Assembly: GCA_002900995.3 (NCBI GenBank)
Contig: CM035311.1
Location: forward strand, 3,472,001-3,536,000
Direction: 5' to 3'
Length of the DNA stretch: 64,000 nucleotides
Source: Ganoderma boninense
Lineage: Eukaryota > Basidiomycota > Agaricomycetes > Polyporales > Polyporaceae
Part shown: positions 33,796 to 45,289 of the stretch, piece by piece
How positions within the stretch are numbered: position 1 is the stretch's first letter
How the letters are laid out: each line of letters begins with the position of its first letter
Made by a program: the position numbers and the translations under genes
Notes under the pieces: model-generated
The model's database searches: none
What the model saw: the letters and a program-made list of their open reading frames with translations, nothing else
What the model was told of the DNA's origin: nothing

Positions 33796-36700
33796 CTAAT
33801 CCTGGTGCTCGAGGACCGCCTTGGCGCGTGCGACGTAGAGCTCGAACCTTCGCTCGAATCCCTCGCATATCTTGCGCGCGACACCCTCGGAGCCCGGCAC
33901 CAGGTCCGCCGAGACCGCGATGGAGATACCGCCTGCGTAGGACATGATCCCGATGCCCATCGTCCCCGCGCCTGCTTGGGGCGGAAGGGCGGACCACTTC
34001 GAGACTTCCACATCGCTCCACGTTATGACCTTCGACGGCCCAGGGATGCTAGAGGCGCCACATCAGCGAGTGAGCGAGATCTGCGGCCAATGAGAATGAC
34101 GCACTTGGTCAGGACGGCGGGGACTGGGGTGCGTGGGATGGTAATTAGCATTCGGGGAGCGTCGCAAGGGGATAGAACGAACATACATGATTCCGTGCAT
34201 GCGTCGATAAGCGGCTTCATCACAAGCCGCCTCATCACCTTGACGAACGGATTCCTCCGCTCTCGCGACTTCAAGAACCACGAGAGGGGCAGAACCACAG
34301 GTGCCTGCCCCGAGAGCTGCAATATGTGGAAGCAGAACTTGGGCCACGCGCTGTGCTTCATCAGCGACAGTTCGTGCCGACAATGGTGGATATGCGCGTG
34401 GATTTCGCGGACGGAAACGTCAGGAGTGAGGTTGCGGGAGGGATAAAGGTATACATTGGACGCAGTCGAGAGGTTGCGCATCGACCAGTCGCCGGGCTGA
34501 CGGACGCTAATGGGTCTATACCGCGAGGCCGTAAGCAGCGGAGACCTGGCAACACGGCGGATAAAGTATGACTCACATGAAGAAGCCTATTGGAGCGGGG
34601 AGGAACCTATTCACCGTCCGTCTGACCTTGCCCCAAGTGGTCTTCGGTGCCGGTTTAGAGGCGACGACTTCCCCCAGCACGTCCGCCATGACTGCGCATA
34701 TGACATCGTTTAGAGTGACGTGTCCCTTCCTGCTGCGGACGTTTCGTCGCTGGTCCTTTGGCACCCCCGCGACAGCGGACCCAGGACGAGGGCCGGAGAA
34801 CGCTTGCTGACAAGCCTTGACGTCTTGGAGGCTGAACACGCGGGAGCTGGAAAACTCTCGGTGCGGGGTGCGCTTGCCCGGTTGATCGGCGGTCACCATC
34901 TCGACGCGCCAGAAAGTGAACAGGAGGTAGACGATCATACGAAGGCCCTGATACGTGCTCCAGAACAGGGAGGATACACTGCCGGCGACAAAGACAACCC
35001 AGTATAGCAGCGTAAGAAAGAGTGCGAAGAAGGGAGCGAGGACGACATTTGAGGCGTAGGGATCGAGCGGCTTGAGGGACTTGGAGTACTCGGATGGAAG
35101 GAGAAGGCCGCGTTTGGCTTTGCTGAGCTTGTCCGCCGCGCCGTTCATCATCTGGGCGAGGTCGTCAAAGAACGATGTGAGGTATAATTGACTCATGACG
35201 AAGCCTTGTTTCGAGAGACGATGTAAGATAATGTACGAAATCACCCGCATATAAGCGTACCTTGACCGTCGGAGAGAGTGTGATGTCTATGTAGATGGTC
35301 AGCAGGGTCGCATAACCGGACGCATGAACAACTTACCCTCTGGAAACGATGGCGCAAGCACCATCTTCGCAACGATAGTTCTCCACGAGAAGGGTGTCCC
35401 ATAACGGACGCGAGAGATCCCATTCTTCAGCGATGAACTCGCCTACCTGGTACACGTGTCCGTCACGCGGTCGTAAGCAAGCGTCCTCACGACGCGCACG
35501 GTTCGGAAAGGGAAACGACAACAAGGAAACAAGGATAGAATATTCAAGTTTATCAGAAGTGTCCAGGGTGTTTGGGGGTGGAAACGTTGCCATTTCCTTT
35601 GTTTTCTCTGAGTTTTCAGAGATTAAAAACGGCTCGAGGTGTGTTTACCAGGGGGGAAGTCAGAGAAAACAGGCCAAAAATGTGTCCCGTTGTCCGAAAA
35701 CCCCACGTTTTCTTCCTGTTTCCCGGAAATTCCTTTCTATGGACACAACTCATCTATTTCCAACGTCCGAGCGCGCTTGAAAGACATCCAGGATCATACA
35801 CGCCTTGATAAATCAGGAAACACGTTCCGTTTCTGTAGGTCTCTGTGCAGAGAAATGTCTCTGACTGAGATCTGAAGCTGATACGAGTATGCAAAGACAG
35901 CGTGGAGCTTCTGACTTTTGGGGTAGCTTCAAGGTGGCGCCTTGTACTAGAGGTCTACGAGTTCGAGACTTGGTCCCCTCGACTCGGGGCGTCGATTAAC
36001 TTTCCTTTTCGAATGCCCATCCCCACCCACTCGTAGACGTCTGAGCGTGGCAGGCCTCCACAAGTGGCGGACGGAAGAAAAAGCTCGGCGCAACCTGATC
36101 TGGCACCAGCATTTCCATCGGCTGTGACGTTCGGCACGCGGCATCTGCCTGTGCAGAGACGACGTCTCTGTTTGTATTCTCGGCAGAGACAGAATCCTTC
36201 CACAACTCAAAATCTTTGTGACCTCTATGTCCCTGCGCAGCGCTGCACAGAGATCACAAAGACGAAACGGTTTGCTGTGGTGCACCGGAAATCACAAAGG
36301 AACTTGAACTTCCAAACCAGTTTCCACACTGTTCTCCAACCTCGAAACGCCCGCATATCAGAAGCAAACGAAAGACACCTACCAGCACATCGAGCTCCCG
36401 CTTGCCCGCAGGCTCCGGGAGACGGCGGACATGGACGTGGTTGAAGACGTTGAAGTCGAGGTCGTCGACGAAGATGGGGCCGCGAAACAGGCCGCCGACG
36501 CCCTCGAGCTTCTGTCTGAATCGCGGGAACTTCTCCGACTGTCGCAGCAGTTGCTGGGGGAGATCGATCGTGGCTAAGCCGAACGACCCACGACAGAAGC
36601 AGCGGGGTTAAGCAGCTTACCTCAGCGACGTCTTCGACCGTGACCGCGTCACGAAGGATGCTGACGGACGTGCACGCCTGCAAAACGAGAAAGGGGCTGG

Positions 36701-37000
36701 AGGTGAGCGAGAACGTGACCGCACGATCGGGAGCAACAACTTGACACGGACCGGGTTAAAGTCGGTGATCCCAGACAGGAGCAGCCAGAAGTTGTCGACA
36801 CCGCCGATCATCTGCCGACGGTCTGTGGCCTCCTGCACGATGAGGTCGGCGACACGGTCGGCGGCCTTGGGGAGGCTGCCCGCACTCCGGAGCTTCTCGG
36901 CGACATCCTCGGGTGCTGGGGCGTGGATTTCGCCATCGCTGTAGTAGTAGGACGCGGGGGTGGATGGGGACGCGAGGTACCCATTCACTTTGCGGTCCAT
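33796..37000 (-). CDS. Wax synthase/diacylglycerol acyltransferase-like protein (WSD1 type)
   Basis: Eight exons (37000-36752, 36677-36621, 36553-36383, 35446-35337, 35286-35261, 35204-34577, 34515-34183, 34048-33796) give 608 residues. N-terminal block: GGVDNFWLLLSGITDFNP, LLRQSEKFPRFRQKLEG, FNHVHVRRLPEPAGKREL. The catalytic HHxxxDG motif is HHTLSDG at 197-203, rebuilt exactly across an intron. A hydrophobic stretch LAPFFALFLTLLYWVVFVAG may span or bind membrane. The C-terminal domain (DUF1298 type) carries TLNDVICAVMADVLG, FFIPISVRQPGD and IPGPSKVITWSDVE and ends AGGISIAVSADL...VLEHQD. WS/DGATs transfer acyl groups to fatty alcohols or diacylglycerol, making wax esters or storage lipid; the substrate here is unknown. 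One donor (34182, GTTCGT) is weak. The intron 36382-35447 is unusually long. Confidence 0.88.
35447..36382 (-). other. Outlier 936-bp intron in the acyltransferase gene
   Basis: The gene's other introns are about 50-135 bp. This one has good ends (GTAGGT donor, TACCAG acceptor) and joins VRRLPEPAGKRELDVL to VGEFIAEEWDLSRPLW, as conserved in the family. It contains repeated CAGAGA/TCTCTG words near 35840-35865 and 36150-36190, including CAGAGACGACGTCTCTG, and no coding frame, so an inserted small element is likely. Confidence 0.75.
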
Positions 37001-37898
37001 GGGGCGTTCGGCGAAGGAGCTGATCGAGAAGTGGAGAGAGACAGCGGCAAGGTGAAGCAAGAAGACGACGCGAACGGTTCCTCGGACTCGTGTGTGGAGA
37101 GCACAGCCGCTCATCCGCAGCCAACCTTAAAATTCATTGGGGTATCTGCCTGTGATTGTAGTTAGCGCCTCCACGTGGCAGCCGGTAACAACCGGCCCGA
37201 CGCGAGATCGCACCCAGACGGCTCGCGATGAGGTCTCCGACTGCTTGGGTCGCGCGGAGATGCCTCTCGACTTGAGCGTTATCTCGCGTGCTATGTACGC
37301 CCTGTGAAGCACATGAACGGTGCCATTTCGGTTCTTTGCAGTCTCTTCTGGTCGAATATCTGTCGGATTTGGCGGTACTTGGTAGGAGTTGCACGGGTGG
37401 TCAGCTTGAAGCTGCTGGCAGGCAGTTGGGTAGTAGTCACGAATCACGACGCGACCCAGGAGCAGCAGGGGAAGATAGTGTGGGGGAAGAAAGAGTTGAG
37501 CAGATGGACGACGATACTTCCCCATCTTATATATGTCGGGATGTTAATGGTGTCGAGGGGCGGGATCGGAGGGCAGCCAAATTTGGACATGACGCGTTCA
37601 AGTAGGCAAGTAGGTGAAGGAGCAGGTGAAAGGACAACAACGACATTATCTAATCTAACGCAGGATGCATCCGAACACATTTAGCTTGTTCTTTGGTGTT
37701 CTCGTGTGAAATTATGCAACTTCATACATGGTTTCGAACTTTACAGAGACCCGATAAGCCCGGGAAAGGGGAGCAAAAGAGCGAGATGGGCACGGAATCT
37801 GGGCAGTCGATCGTTCCAGTTCAGGGTACACACAGTATATTTCACATTCTGATGTTCTGTTACAGGGTATATGCGCATACACAATCCCAACGGCGTGC
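37001..37898. other. Spacer: acyltransferase promoter and GST 3' flank
   Basis: No supported gene. A hydrophobic plus-strand frame near 37304-37684 lacks a family match and lies where the acyltransferase promoter and the GST 3' flank must be. Confidence 0.45.
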
Positions 37899-38773
37899 TT
37901 AGTGCGCGGAGACCTTCACCCACGACGGGCGCGAGGAGATGTCCGCCCACCATCTGTCGTGATAACCCCATTAGCCCTAGTCCAATCATCAACACTCCGA
38001 GGGAAGGGAAACTCACTTCTTGATGTTGGGGTACTTGTCGGACTCGAAGAAGTCGATCTTCTGGATCTTGAGGAGGGTGCCGTACGGCAGGTGGAAGAGA
38101 TCGGCGAGGGTCACCTCCTGCATCACCGAGGGTTAGCATGGAAGGGCGAGACCGCGGTCGGGAGTGAAGACTGACGTCACCGGCAATGTACTTCTGGCGG
38201 CCGAGAAGGGCTTCGTACCCTGCGAGCTTGGCCTCGAGGAGACCCTTGAGCTTCTCCACAAAGGCGGGGTCAGTCTGCAGGCCGAGAACCCTGGAAGCCA
38301 AGCCATGAGCGCGTGAGCGTTCCTCTCCCTACACGACGCAGCATATCTAGGAGATGCGCTGTGCCGGTACCCGCAGATAGAATGTAGTAGAACAAAAATG
38401 CTCACGGCTTGAAGACGTTCTCAAACGCGAGCGCGGACGCGAAGGGGTCGAAGTTGGAGAGCTCGATGCTCGCGCCCTGCTCGAAGATCGCCGTCTTCTG
38501 GAAGTCGGTGGGGTCGGGGATGAGCTTGCCGATGCCGCCGTACTTGAGCGCGAGGTAGCGGCAGATGGCGCGGCTCTCGAAGACCTTGAAGCCGTCGTCG
38601 TCGAGGTAGGGCACCTGGCCGAACGGCTGGACGGCGGTGAACGCGGGCGCCTTGTGCTCGCCCTTGGCGAAGTCGACGACGACGAGCTCGAAGGGGATCG
38701 AGAGCTCCTCGAGCACGGTGCGGACGCGCGCGGTGCAGGTCGAGTGCGGGTTGCCGTAGAGCTTGAGGACCAT
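37899..38773 (-). CDS. Glutathione S-transferase, phi-class-like (GSTF)
   Basis: Four exons (38773-38406, 38290-38176, 38117-38017, 37953-37899) encode 212 residues, a typical GST length. The thioredoxin-like N-terminus is MVLKLYGNPHSTCTARVRTV, with Ser/Thr in the position of the phi-class catalytic serine, FGQVPYLDDDG with the cis-proline, and the glutathione-binding ESRAICRYLA. The all-helical C-terminal domain has KYIAGDVEVTLADLFHLPYG with the conserved N-capping box (residue order GDEVTLAD) and ends RPSWVKVSAH. GSTs conjugate glutathione to electrophiles or show peroxidase activity; in wood-decay fungi they handle lignin- and wood-derived compounds. The cytosol is expected because no targeting signal is visible. 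Confidence 0.95.
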
Positions 38774-38855
38774 GGTCGTGCTTGGGTGCTCGAGAGGAGT
38801 GGTGGGTGTGGGTGTGGAGGAGAGGATGCGTTATCCGAGGACGATCGATGCGGGG

Positions 38856-38864
38856 TTATATAGA
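38856..38864 (-). promoter_or_regulatory. TATA box of the GST gene
   Basis: The minus strand reads TCTATATAA about 85-90 bp upstream of the GST ATG. Confidence 0.65.
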
Positions 38865-38869
38865 TCTGC

Positions 38870-39804
38870 GGGATCGCGGCAACCTTCACCAGGGGGGAGC
38901 ACTGAGCAATGCGGGGGTCGGTTTCTTCGAGAAGCATGGCGCCGCCGGGTGATCTGGTCCGCCCATCGGATGCAGCGTCCTACCTTGTTGGGGTCACGTA
39001 AGTTCTCAGCGTAGACTTTGGAATTATGCAGTACACTTACGGTGAGTGTGAGCTGATACAAGATTTCTCAGTCTGGGCTTGTAAGAGGACTCGGTGGGGT
39101 CGGGGAGTATGACCGTGCTCGACGCTCGTACGAGGAGTGTGTCGTAGCAGCTGACCGAGTTCCTGTGTATATGGAATACAGAATACCGGAGTTTATAGGA
39201 GATTTGTCATTCCTTATGGAATGTATGCGTCTAAAATGTCGAAGTTGACATCTGGGTAAACGCAGGAAGGCCAAATGAGGGTAGATGTGCACACAGGAAG
39301 CGATGAAGGACGCAAAGGTTCTTCAGGGCGGCTGACCCAGCTGACAAAGCCAGGTAGAGATTGCGTTAGCATGATGTGTCCGAGGTATTGTTCGGCAACC
39401 TCCGGTGTCCGTGCGAAAATTCTTGTTAACACCGGTCACTGTGCTTCATCTGGACCTCTCACCCACCTCCATTCCACACAACCGGCATATCGAGGCCTGA
39501 AGCGACTGTATGCGCAAACTTCTTGTTCTCATTCATCACACTGTGGTTTTTCGCGGCTGCTAAGTAGGGACAACACTAGTCTACCTAGCTCAGACCAACC
39601 ACTGGCAGCGCCAAGGTCTACTCGCAGCGAGGGTAGCATATAAGGGCCACGGAAGGTTCGGTTATTCTCTCTCTTGCGCCAGAAATCGTGCTTCCGACGC
39701 CGTGCGCCTCAGTATCAAGGAGGGACGACGCGTAATGGCGATCTGTCATGCAGTCATCTCTAGTGCTGCCTCCGTCCCGGCTCATCCCCTCATCTGAGTC
39801 TCCA
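38870..39804. other. Spacer between GST promoter and pseudogene
   Basis: Apart from the distal GST promoter nothing recognisable was found. Frames are short and without family resemblance. Confidence 0.45.
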
Positions 39805-41629
39805 ATGAGTGTCGCCCGCAGGGTCTACACCAAGCTCCTCCTCAAGCGATTCCATGGCCATCCTATCTGCTCGGCATGAATCGAGGCCCTGGGTGGAGGT
39901 TCTCATCGGCAACGGCGGTTTCTATCATCTCTTCAGCGAGACACTCCTAGCTGGCGATCTATCGCAGCCCGGCACGACTACTTAGTGCGCCGTACTGGAC
40001 AGCTACGAGCTTCTCACTCTCCCCGAAATTCTGAGGCAATGCTGGCTCTACGCGAGCCCATCTGCAGCAAGAGCGTGACAGCGGTGAGCGCAGGGGGCCT
40101 CAACGTGGGTAGCGATAGCGTCTCGTCCGACGATGTACTGATGACATTTCGCACACAATGCGATAGGGAAGCACGGATATGGACATTCGTCCCTCTCGCC
40201 CATATCTGCTCAAGTTTTCCGACCTGGGGTGCACAGGTCTCGTCCTCAAGAACGACGCGCGTCGCGCAACCAACGACGCACTCCACCACTGTCGTATACA
40301 TCATCCTCAACCCTGCTACTGGGCAGTAGTTCGTGTGGAACATTTGCAGATTGTACCTCAAATTTCAAGGCATCATATTTGTATGTGGATGGGTCAAAAT
40401 GTCCGAACGGGCGTTGGCAACCGTGACTCACCTCGCGCACGACGGACAGATTAGTTTGCCCGAGACTTCGGTCTGGTAGGACAAGCGAGCTTCTAGATGT
40501 CGGCGACACATGGAATCAGAATGTTCTGGGAGCACCAGCGTGTCCCCAAGGGCACGCAAGCATCGGCGGAAAGGTATACAAACTCGACCAGTGTGCCAAG
40601 TTTCTGCACTACCTTCTTCGTCCCGAAGGTCCCTCGCGGTCGAGGGACGACTGAAGAGGAACATTCAAGCCACTCGTCGACTCCGATCGGATCAGACCAT
40701 ATGAAATCTGTGAACCACACAAGACGCAGTATTAAAGGACTCCTCCTTTGAATCCATTCGAAGAGGTAATAAAGCATTCTTCGGAACGAGCATCGCACTT
40801 ACAAATGACGTCAGGACGGCGTGCTCGACACAGTGCTTGGCTCTAGTCTCGACGTACGCCCCCTTTTATTACTCGCCCGTGGAATGTACCAAACTGACGC
40901 GACATGGGCCATTGTTTCTCTCAGGGGGTCTCGGCGAGCTCTTGCCAGTGAGCCCATCTTTTCGCACCACCCGATTCCACACCAAGAACATGGTACGACC
41001 CCCGGGACTATGGCCACATAACCCTAGCGAAATGTCAGAATAGTCCCTCGTGGACCAGCGGCCTCGCCTTTTGTGGCTGGAGGAGGTAAGTTACTCGCGC
41101 TTCCATTCCAATGCACGAACATGGACTCGACTCGATGTCCACTCCCTAGGCGGGATGTTACCATGCCGCGGAGGGTTCCACGGCCCTCATGCACCATCAC
41201 GCATGGCCCGCCAATTCAAGCGCACATCCGGGCGCCGACCGTCGTCGTTGTCCATCGAGGTAAGTGAGAGTGAGATTGATGGCACAGCGTCTGGACGAGG
41301 ACCGGTGGCCGCCGGAATCCACAAACATAGGCAAGGGTCAGGGCCGGGCGATATGCGTAGTGCAGAAGTGTGCATGGAGCGCGGACGAGCAGAATGCTCC
41401 AAGTGTTGAGACTGTGTCAAGGTTTCTCCTCCGCGGTGCGATCTGGTTTATTCACTATTTCGTTACAGAGGGACAGGCGGCAGTCGAATTAGCCAAAGAG
41501 AGGACCAAGCTCGCCCTTGTCCTCTGGAATCAGGAGTCGGCCAATCTACTGCGCCTCTGCCGAATTCAAGAAGAGGACGCCGTGGCTCCGGAATCATCCA
41601 GGCTTCTTGACACATCTAAAGAACTGTAG
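39805..41629 (+). pseudogene. Decayed paralogue of the 46.8-kb family gene
   Basis: Block by block this matches the gene at 46827: MSVARRVYTKLLLKRFHGHP at the start, EVLIGN.GGFYHLF, ICSKSVTAV, VLKNDARR, the WVKMSERALATVTHLAHDGQ helix, EHQRVPKGTQ, EEEHSSHSSTPIGSDHMKS, a GVLDTVLGSSLD exon and QTDATWAIVS after the matching intron, then EGQAAVELAKERTKLALVLW near the 3' end. It is broken by several stops (after HPICSA, after GTTT, after ETSVW) and frame changes, and the central part is shortened. The 3' exon retains the longest open stretch. It is a relic of a duplication, not a working gene. Confidence 0.8.
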
Positions 41630-41639
41630 CAGAACTCAG

Positions 41640-43129
41640 CCCCCGTTTGTGGCAGCGATCCGTGTGGTCCCGATGCCGCATGTCATGCGTGCTCTTGTAT
41701 CGGTATATCCGCCCGAACATGTATGTCAATCGATGATTCGCAATGCGGTGCGAGGTTCAGCTGTTCACCGCCACCCCCGTGGGGCGGAGGAGTGCGGACC
41801 TCATGGGGATCCTACTAAGCAATCTTTCTTAGCTAAGGCATCGGGGCCTGTTCCCGTTCTCCCCGAATAACAGCGTTTGCGAAAGCCTACGGCTGTGTAA
41901 GTATGAGTAGTACACATCAAATTGTGTTGCAGATGTCCGAGTCGAGTGCAGTAGTAGGCCACCCGTGCTCGTTGTTTCGCAGTGCTGTGCCGTGACCAGC
42001 CTGTTCGCACCGCCTTGAAAGACATTTAATCTTGAACCATTAGCTAAGATGCTGAGACTCTGAGACCTAAGCCCGCCATTTGCCCAGAGCCGAAACTTTG
42101 AAGACGAGGAACGCGAAGCCGTTGATCGCCGGCGATGGGCACGTCCTGGATAGATGAGCGCTTAACCGGCTTGGCCCCGAACCCCCACCGTCCTGTTGTA
42201 GCCGTGGCTGAGCCACAACTTCCTCTCTTGATTCCGTGACCTGTTCATAGTGCTGTGAGTATGATATACACATCAATGAGTGAATAGCCCTGCTGAACAC
42301 TGTCTCGTCCACTGCCAGCAAGTTCCAGTGTTAGGACAGTGAACGCCGTGGGCATCGGGGCTGAATCCACGTGAGTAGAGGTGCGTGCTCTGGGACAGCT
42401 TCGAGATTCTGGTGCTTCGAATGGGGACGATGTAAATGATGATTTTGACGTACTTAAGGTCATCCTACATACACCCTGGCATCAGGCCAAGGCGGTGACA
42501 TCATGTGGCACCAATATCGAGGCGTTCTGTCAAGTCCGAGATGGCATCCAGGTCCCTTCAAGCTGCGCTCAGTTCGCTCCGCACTTCTATCTACTTCTAC
42601 GCAAGTTCTACGTACACTCTGTTAGGAGAAGCAGCACTAGCGTATGTTTTGTCGACCATTTCCTGCAGCACAACTTGTCCGCACAGGGACAACTCGAGAC
42701 AGCTCGGTGGCCGCTATCGCACTGCCACAGATACACGCACTGCCTCCAGGTTCACTTCGACGATCGACCCGTCTCGCCCCGCGTGAGACCGTGCATCAAT
42801 CCTCCGTGAGCAGTGCTAATATAGAGATACGTGCCATGTTCCTTGGCTCGAAATATCACCGAAGTTCGAACTGACATGCTGGGCTCGCACACCCGTCGTC
42901 ACCCGACCACAGGAAGTATTTGTCGAGTGCCGACCCCAGCCGAGTATCATCGCCTTGTCCTTAAGATCCTTAATAAGGTCCTCCAAGCCTGGCCGCTCCT
43001 GCTGTTCTCCCTTTCGCCATCTCCTTCATATCCCCCTCAATCGCTTCCTACCGCCCGTACCAGACACGGGCTCTGACTGCTCCTCGCGAGCGCGGCGAAA
43101 ATCCACCACCCTTTGACCCAGCAGCCGCT
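41640..43129. other. Stretch without a supported gene
   Basis: Frames near 42505-42874 show no family resemblance. The right end is the promoter and leader of the small membrane protein at 43130. Confidence 0.4.
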
Positions 43130-43705
43130 ATGGCTCCTCTGACGATCCGCGATGACTTCCCCGACCCGTCGTCCGTCAACCCCGGGGTGATCATTGCAAT
43201 CATCGCAGGCGTGTTAATAGCTCTCAGTATCTTCATCACCATCGTGAGGGCCGCATCCCGAGCACAAAGGAGTCCGCCCCGAACGTCTATCGCCCCACGC
43301 GCCGTAGCTCCGTCTGGCAACGCGACGGATTACCTCCGCCAGGTGAGTCTCGGTTGGATCTCGCGTTCGATGTTCTAGCACAAGATGGATGCGCTAACAC
43401 ACTGTTCCGGACAGGGTCCACCCCGGGGGAACCGTCCCGCTCGGACAGCGGGGAACAACGATACGTTTTCGACGGCCTGGATGGTGGAGAACAACAACCT
43501 GATCATGACGACGGTGAACAGTAACGCCGCGGGCGCGGCCACAGCGGCGAGTGCCAGTCCCCCCGCTGTTCATGCCCCTCATATGCATCACGACCACCCG
43601 GCCCCGCCACCGCCTGCCGCTCCTCCATCTGGACCGACGGATACTGGCCCCAGCTTTGCGCCGACCTCGCCGGATCCTCCTCCTCCCTACTCTGCGGTGA
43701 TGTAA
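43130..43705 (+). CDS. Small single-pass membrane protein with C-terminal PPxY motif
   Basis: Two exons (43130-43342, 43415-43705; donor GTGAGT, acceptor GGACAG) give 167 residues. A short N-terminus (MAPLTIRDDFPDPSSVNPG) leads into one transmembrane helix, VIIAIIAGVLIALSIFITIV, followed by a basic stop-transfer stretch. The rest is Ala/Pro/His-rich and disordered and ends SPDPPPPYSAVM. PPxY tails bind WW domains of Nedd4/Rsp5 ubiquitin ligases, and single-pass proteins with such tails act as Rsp5 membrane adaptors in yeast. That role is inference; only the helix and the motif are seen. It lies between the two copies of the duplicated module and has no relative in the window. Confidence 0.65.
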
Positions 43706-44460
43706 ACCATTTCGTGGAACCTGCAATACGATATGTGCGTGCGCCTTTGACACAACGGCCCCCTCTGAGCGTTGATCTAACCTACACCATCATTGAACAG
43801 CATGAACGTACGAATTTGCCTTGAGTATTGGGTACTGGGATGGAATGGAAGAGGACAGTACCGTCACGGAGAGTCGACTGGTGCGTCCTTACGTGTCTGC
43901 AGAGGCGTCTTGTCGTGGACGTTGAAGATGGCGTATAGCAGGGGTACACCGTACGGCCGAGTGGAAGAGTGCGCAGCTTCGCCTTCTTATGGCCACGCAG
44001 GCCAATGCCTCGTCCTTCCTCCTCCCCACCGCTGAGTTAAGCTGCAGAACTAGGACGGAATGGCGGGAACCTGGAGATTGAACTCACAGTGCTGCACCAG
44101 CGACCCCACGCGGACCGCGCCGATGAAGAACGCTCAGACTCGATCCCCTCCCGCTCAACTCCATTCTTGTGTTCCACGGACTAGCTTATGCCTATCATGA
44201 CTGTCACGTTCTCCAGCCCACGAAGGTCGGCTCCTGGCACGGCGTTCTCGACCAAGCTTCCCAGCACGTGTCGCACTGTCGCAGTCTGAAGAATTGGGAT
44301 TCGAGTATCACCATTGGACTGATTTCCGCGATGGCGCGGAGAGATACGATCGGAGTAGCAGGCGGACGAGGTTTTTGAAGACGGATCTTTCAGTACTGGC
44401 TAACCACGAGTTCCACCCATGCGTAAAACAACTCAATTGCATCCCTTCGCCGCAACTAGT

Positions 44461-45280
44461 AATGACGTTCGACTTTTATCCCATCGAACGCCGCGCTCAT
44501 CCTCCTGGCGCCGACTACCGGTCGACAAGCCTACGCGCCCGCTCACTGGTCCTAGAGGGTGCGTTCGCATCCCAGATGCTACGCCGGGTGCGACGGATAG
44601 TGGACGTCCGTCTTCTCTTCTGTAGGAAGCGAGCTTGTGGACGTCGGTGACAGGAAGGCAGGAGAGAGACACAAATACAGACGCACCTGCTCACCTCCGA
44701 CCCGTCTACATTTCAGACGACCCAATCCGGCATCCAGTCTATGGCGTACGCGTGTATGGCCTTGGCGGATATGAGGTCATGAGGGTGATCCAGTCGCGGG
44801 CTGAAGGTAGTGTAGCCCGGTTGCGAAAGGAGCCGGCGCGACGACGTTGGCCCGCGATTGCGTAGGACGCCTGCTGACGAGCCTGACGTCGACCTCGCAG
44901 TTGGTCTGCACTTAGAGGTGAGAAAACAAATGAAGGCAATGCTGCATGAAGAGTCAACACACCGATTAGGTTGCAGGCGAGGCAGCCCAGCCGTACAACG
45001 TTGGTAGAGTTGTCAGTGGAACGTCGAGCCTTCGGCGACCTTACTGTTGAAATGTTCCTCGGTGATGACCTTCTCACTAGGTTTGCCTGAGAACTGGCTG
45101 AGCCCTTTTACAGAGAGTTCGTACGTGTCTGGAGCATCGAGCGACGTGGCGGTCAACAAGCTCACTTGGGAGTTCGAAATCGCCAGAAAGCCAGTTTCCT
45201 GAGAGATTAGCATCGACCTCAGAGAGAGCCAGAGACATTGCCACAGAGATCAGTTGGAGGATATTTCCTACGGTGACCAG
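44461..45280 (-). pseudogene. Decayed GH16 glucanase copy
   Basis: Aligns along its length with the intact GH16 gene at 51009-52004: DAPDTYELSVKGLSQFSGKP and HFNSKVAEGSTF, the DNA around the second exon, and the C-terminal GVASGMRTHPLGPVSGR block. The position of the intact ATG reads CTG here (45280-45278), part of exon 1 is deleted, the catalytic EIDIE segment is lost and frames are broken. The intact gene shares the same strand and distance to the paralogue of the upstream family gene. Confidence 0.8.
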
Positions 45281-45289
45281 AGCAAGAGG

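Noticed and set aside
35880..36000. tRNA-derived SINE in the long acyltransferase intron (B-box-like GAGTTCGAGAC)
   Set aside because: The B-box resemblance is imperfect and no A box or tail was found; only the general idea of an insertion is kept.
37304..37684. Hydrophobic 126-codon plus-strand frame
   Set aside because: No family match, no splice logic, and it overlaps the expected promoter of the acyltransferase.
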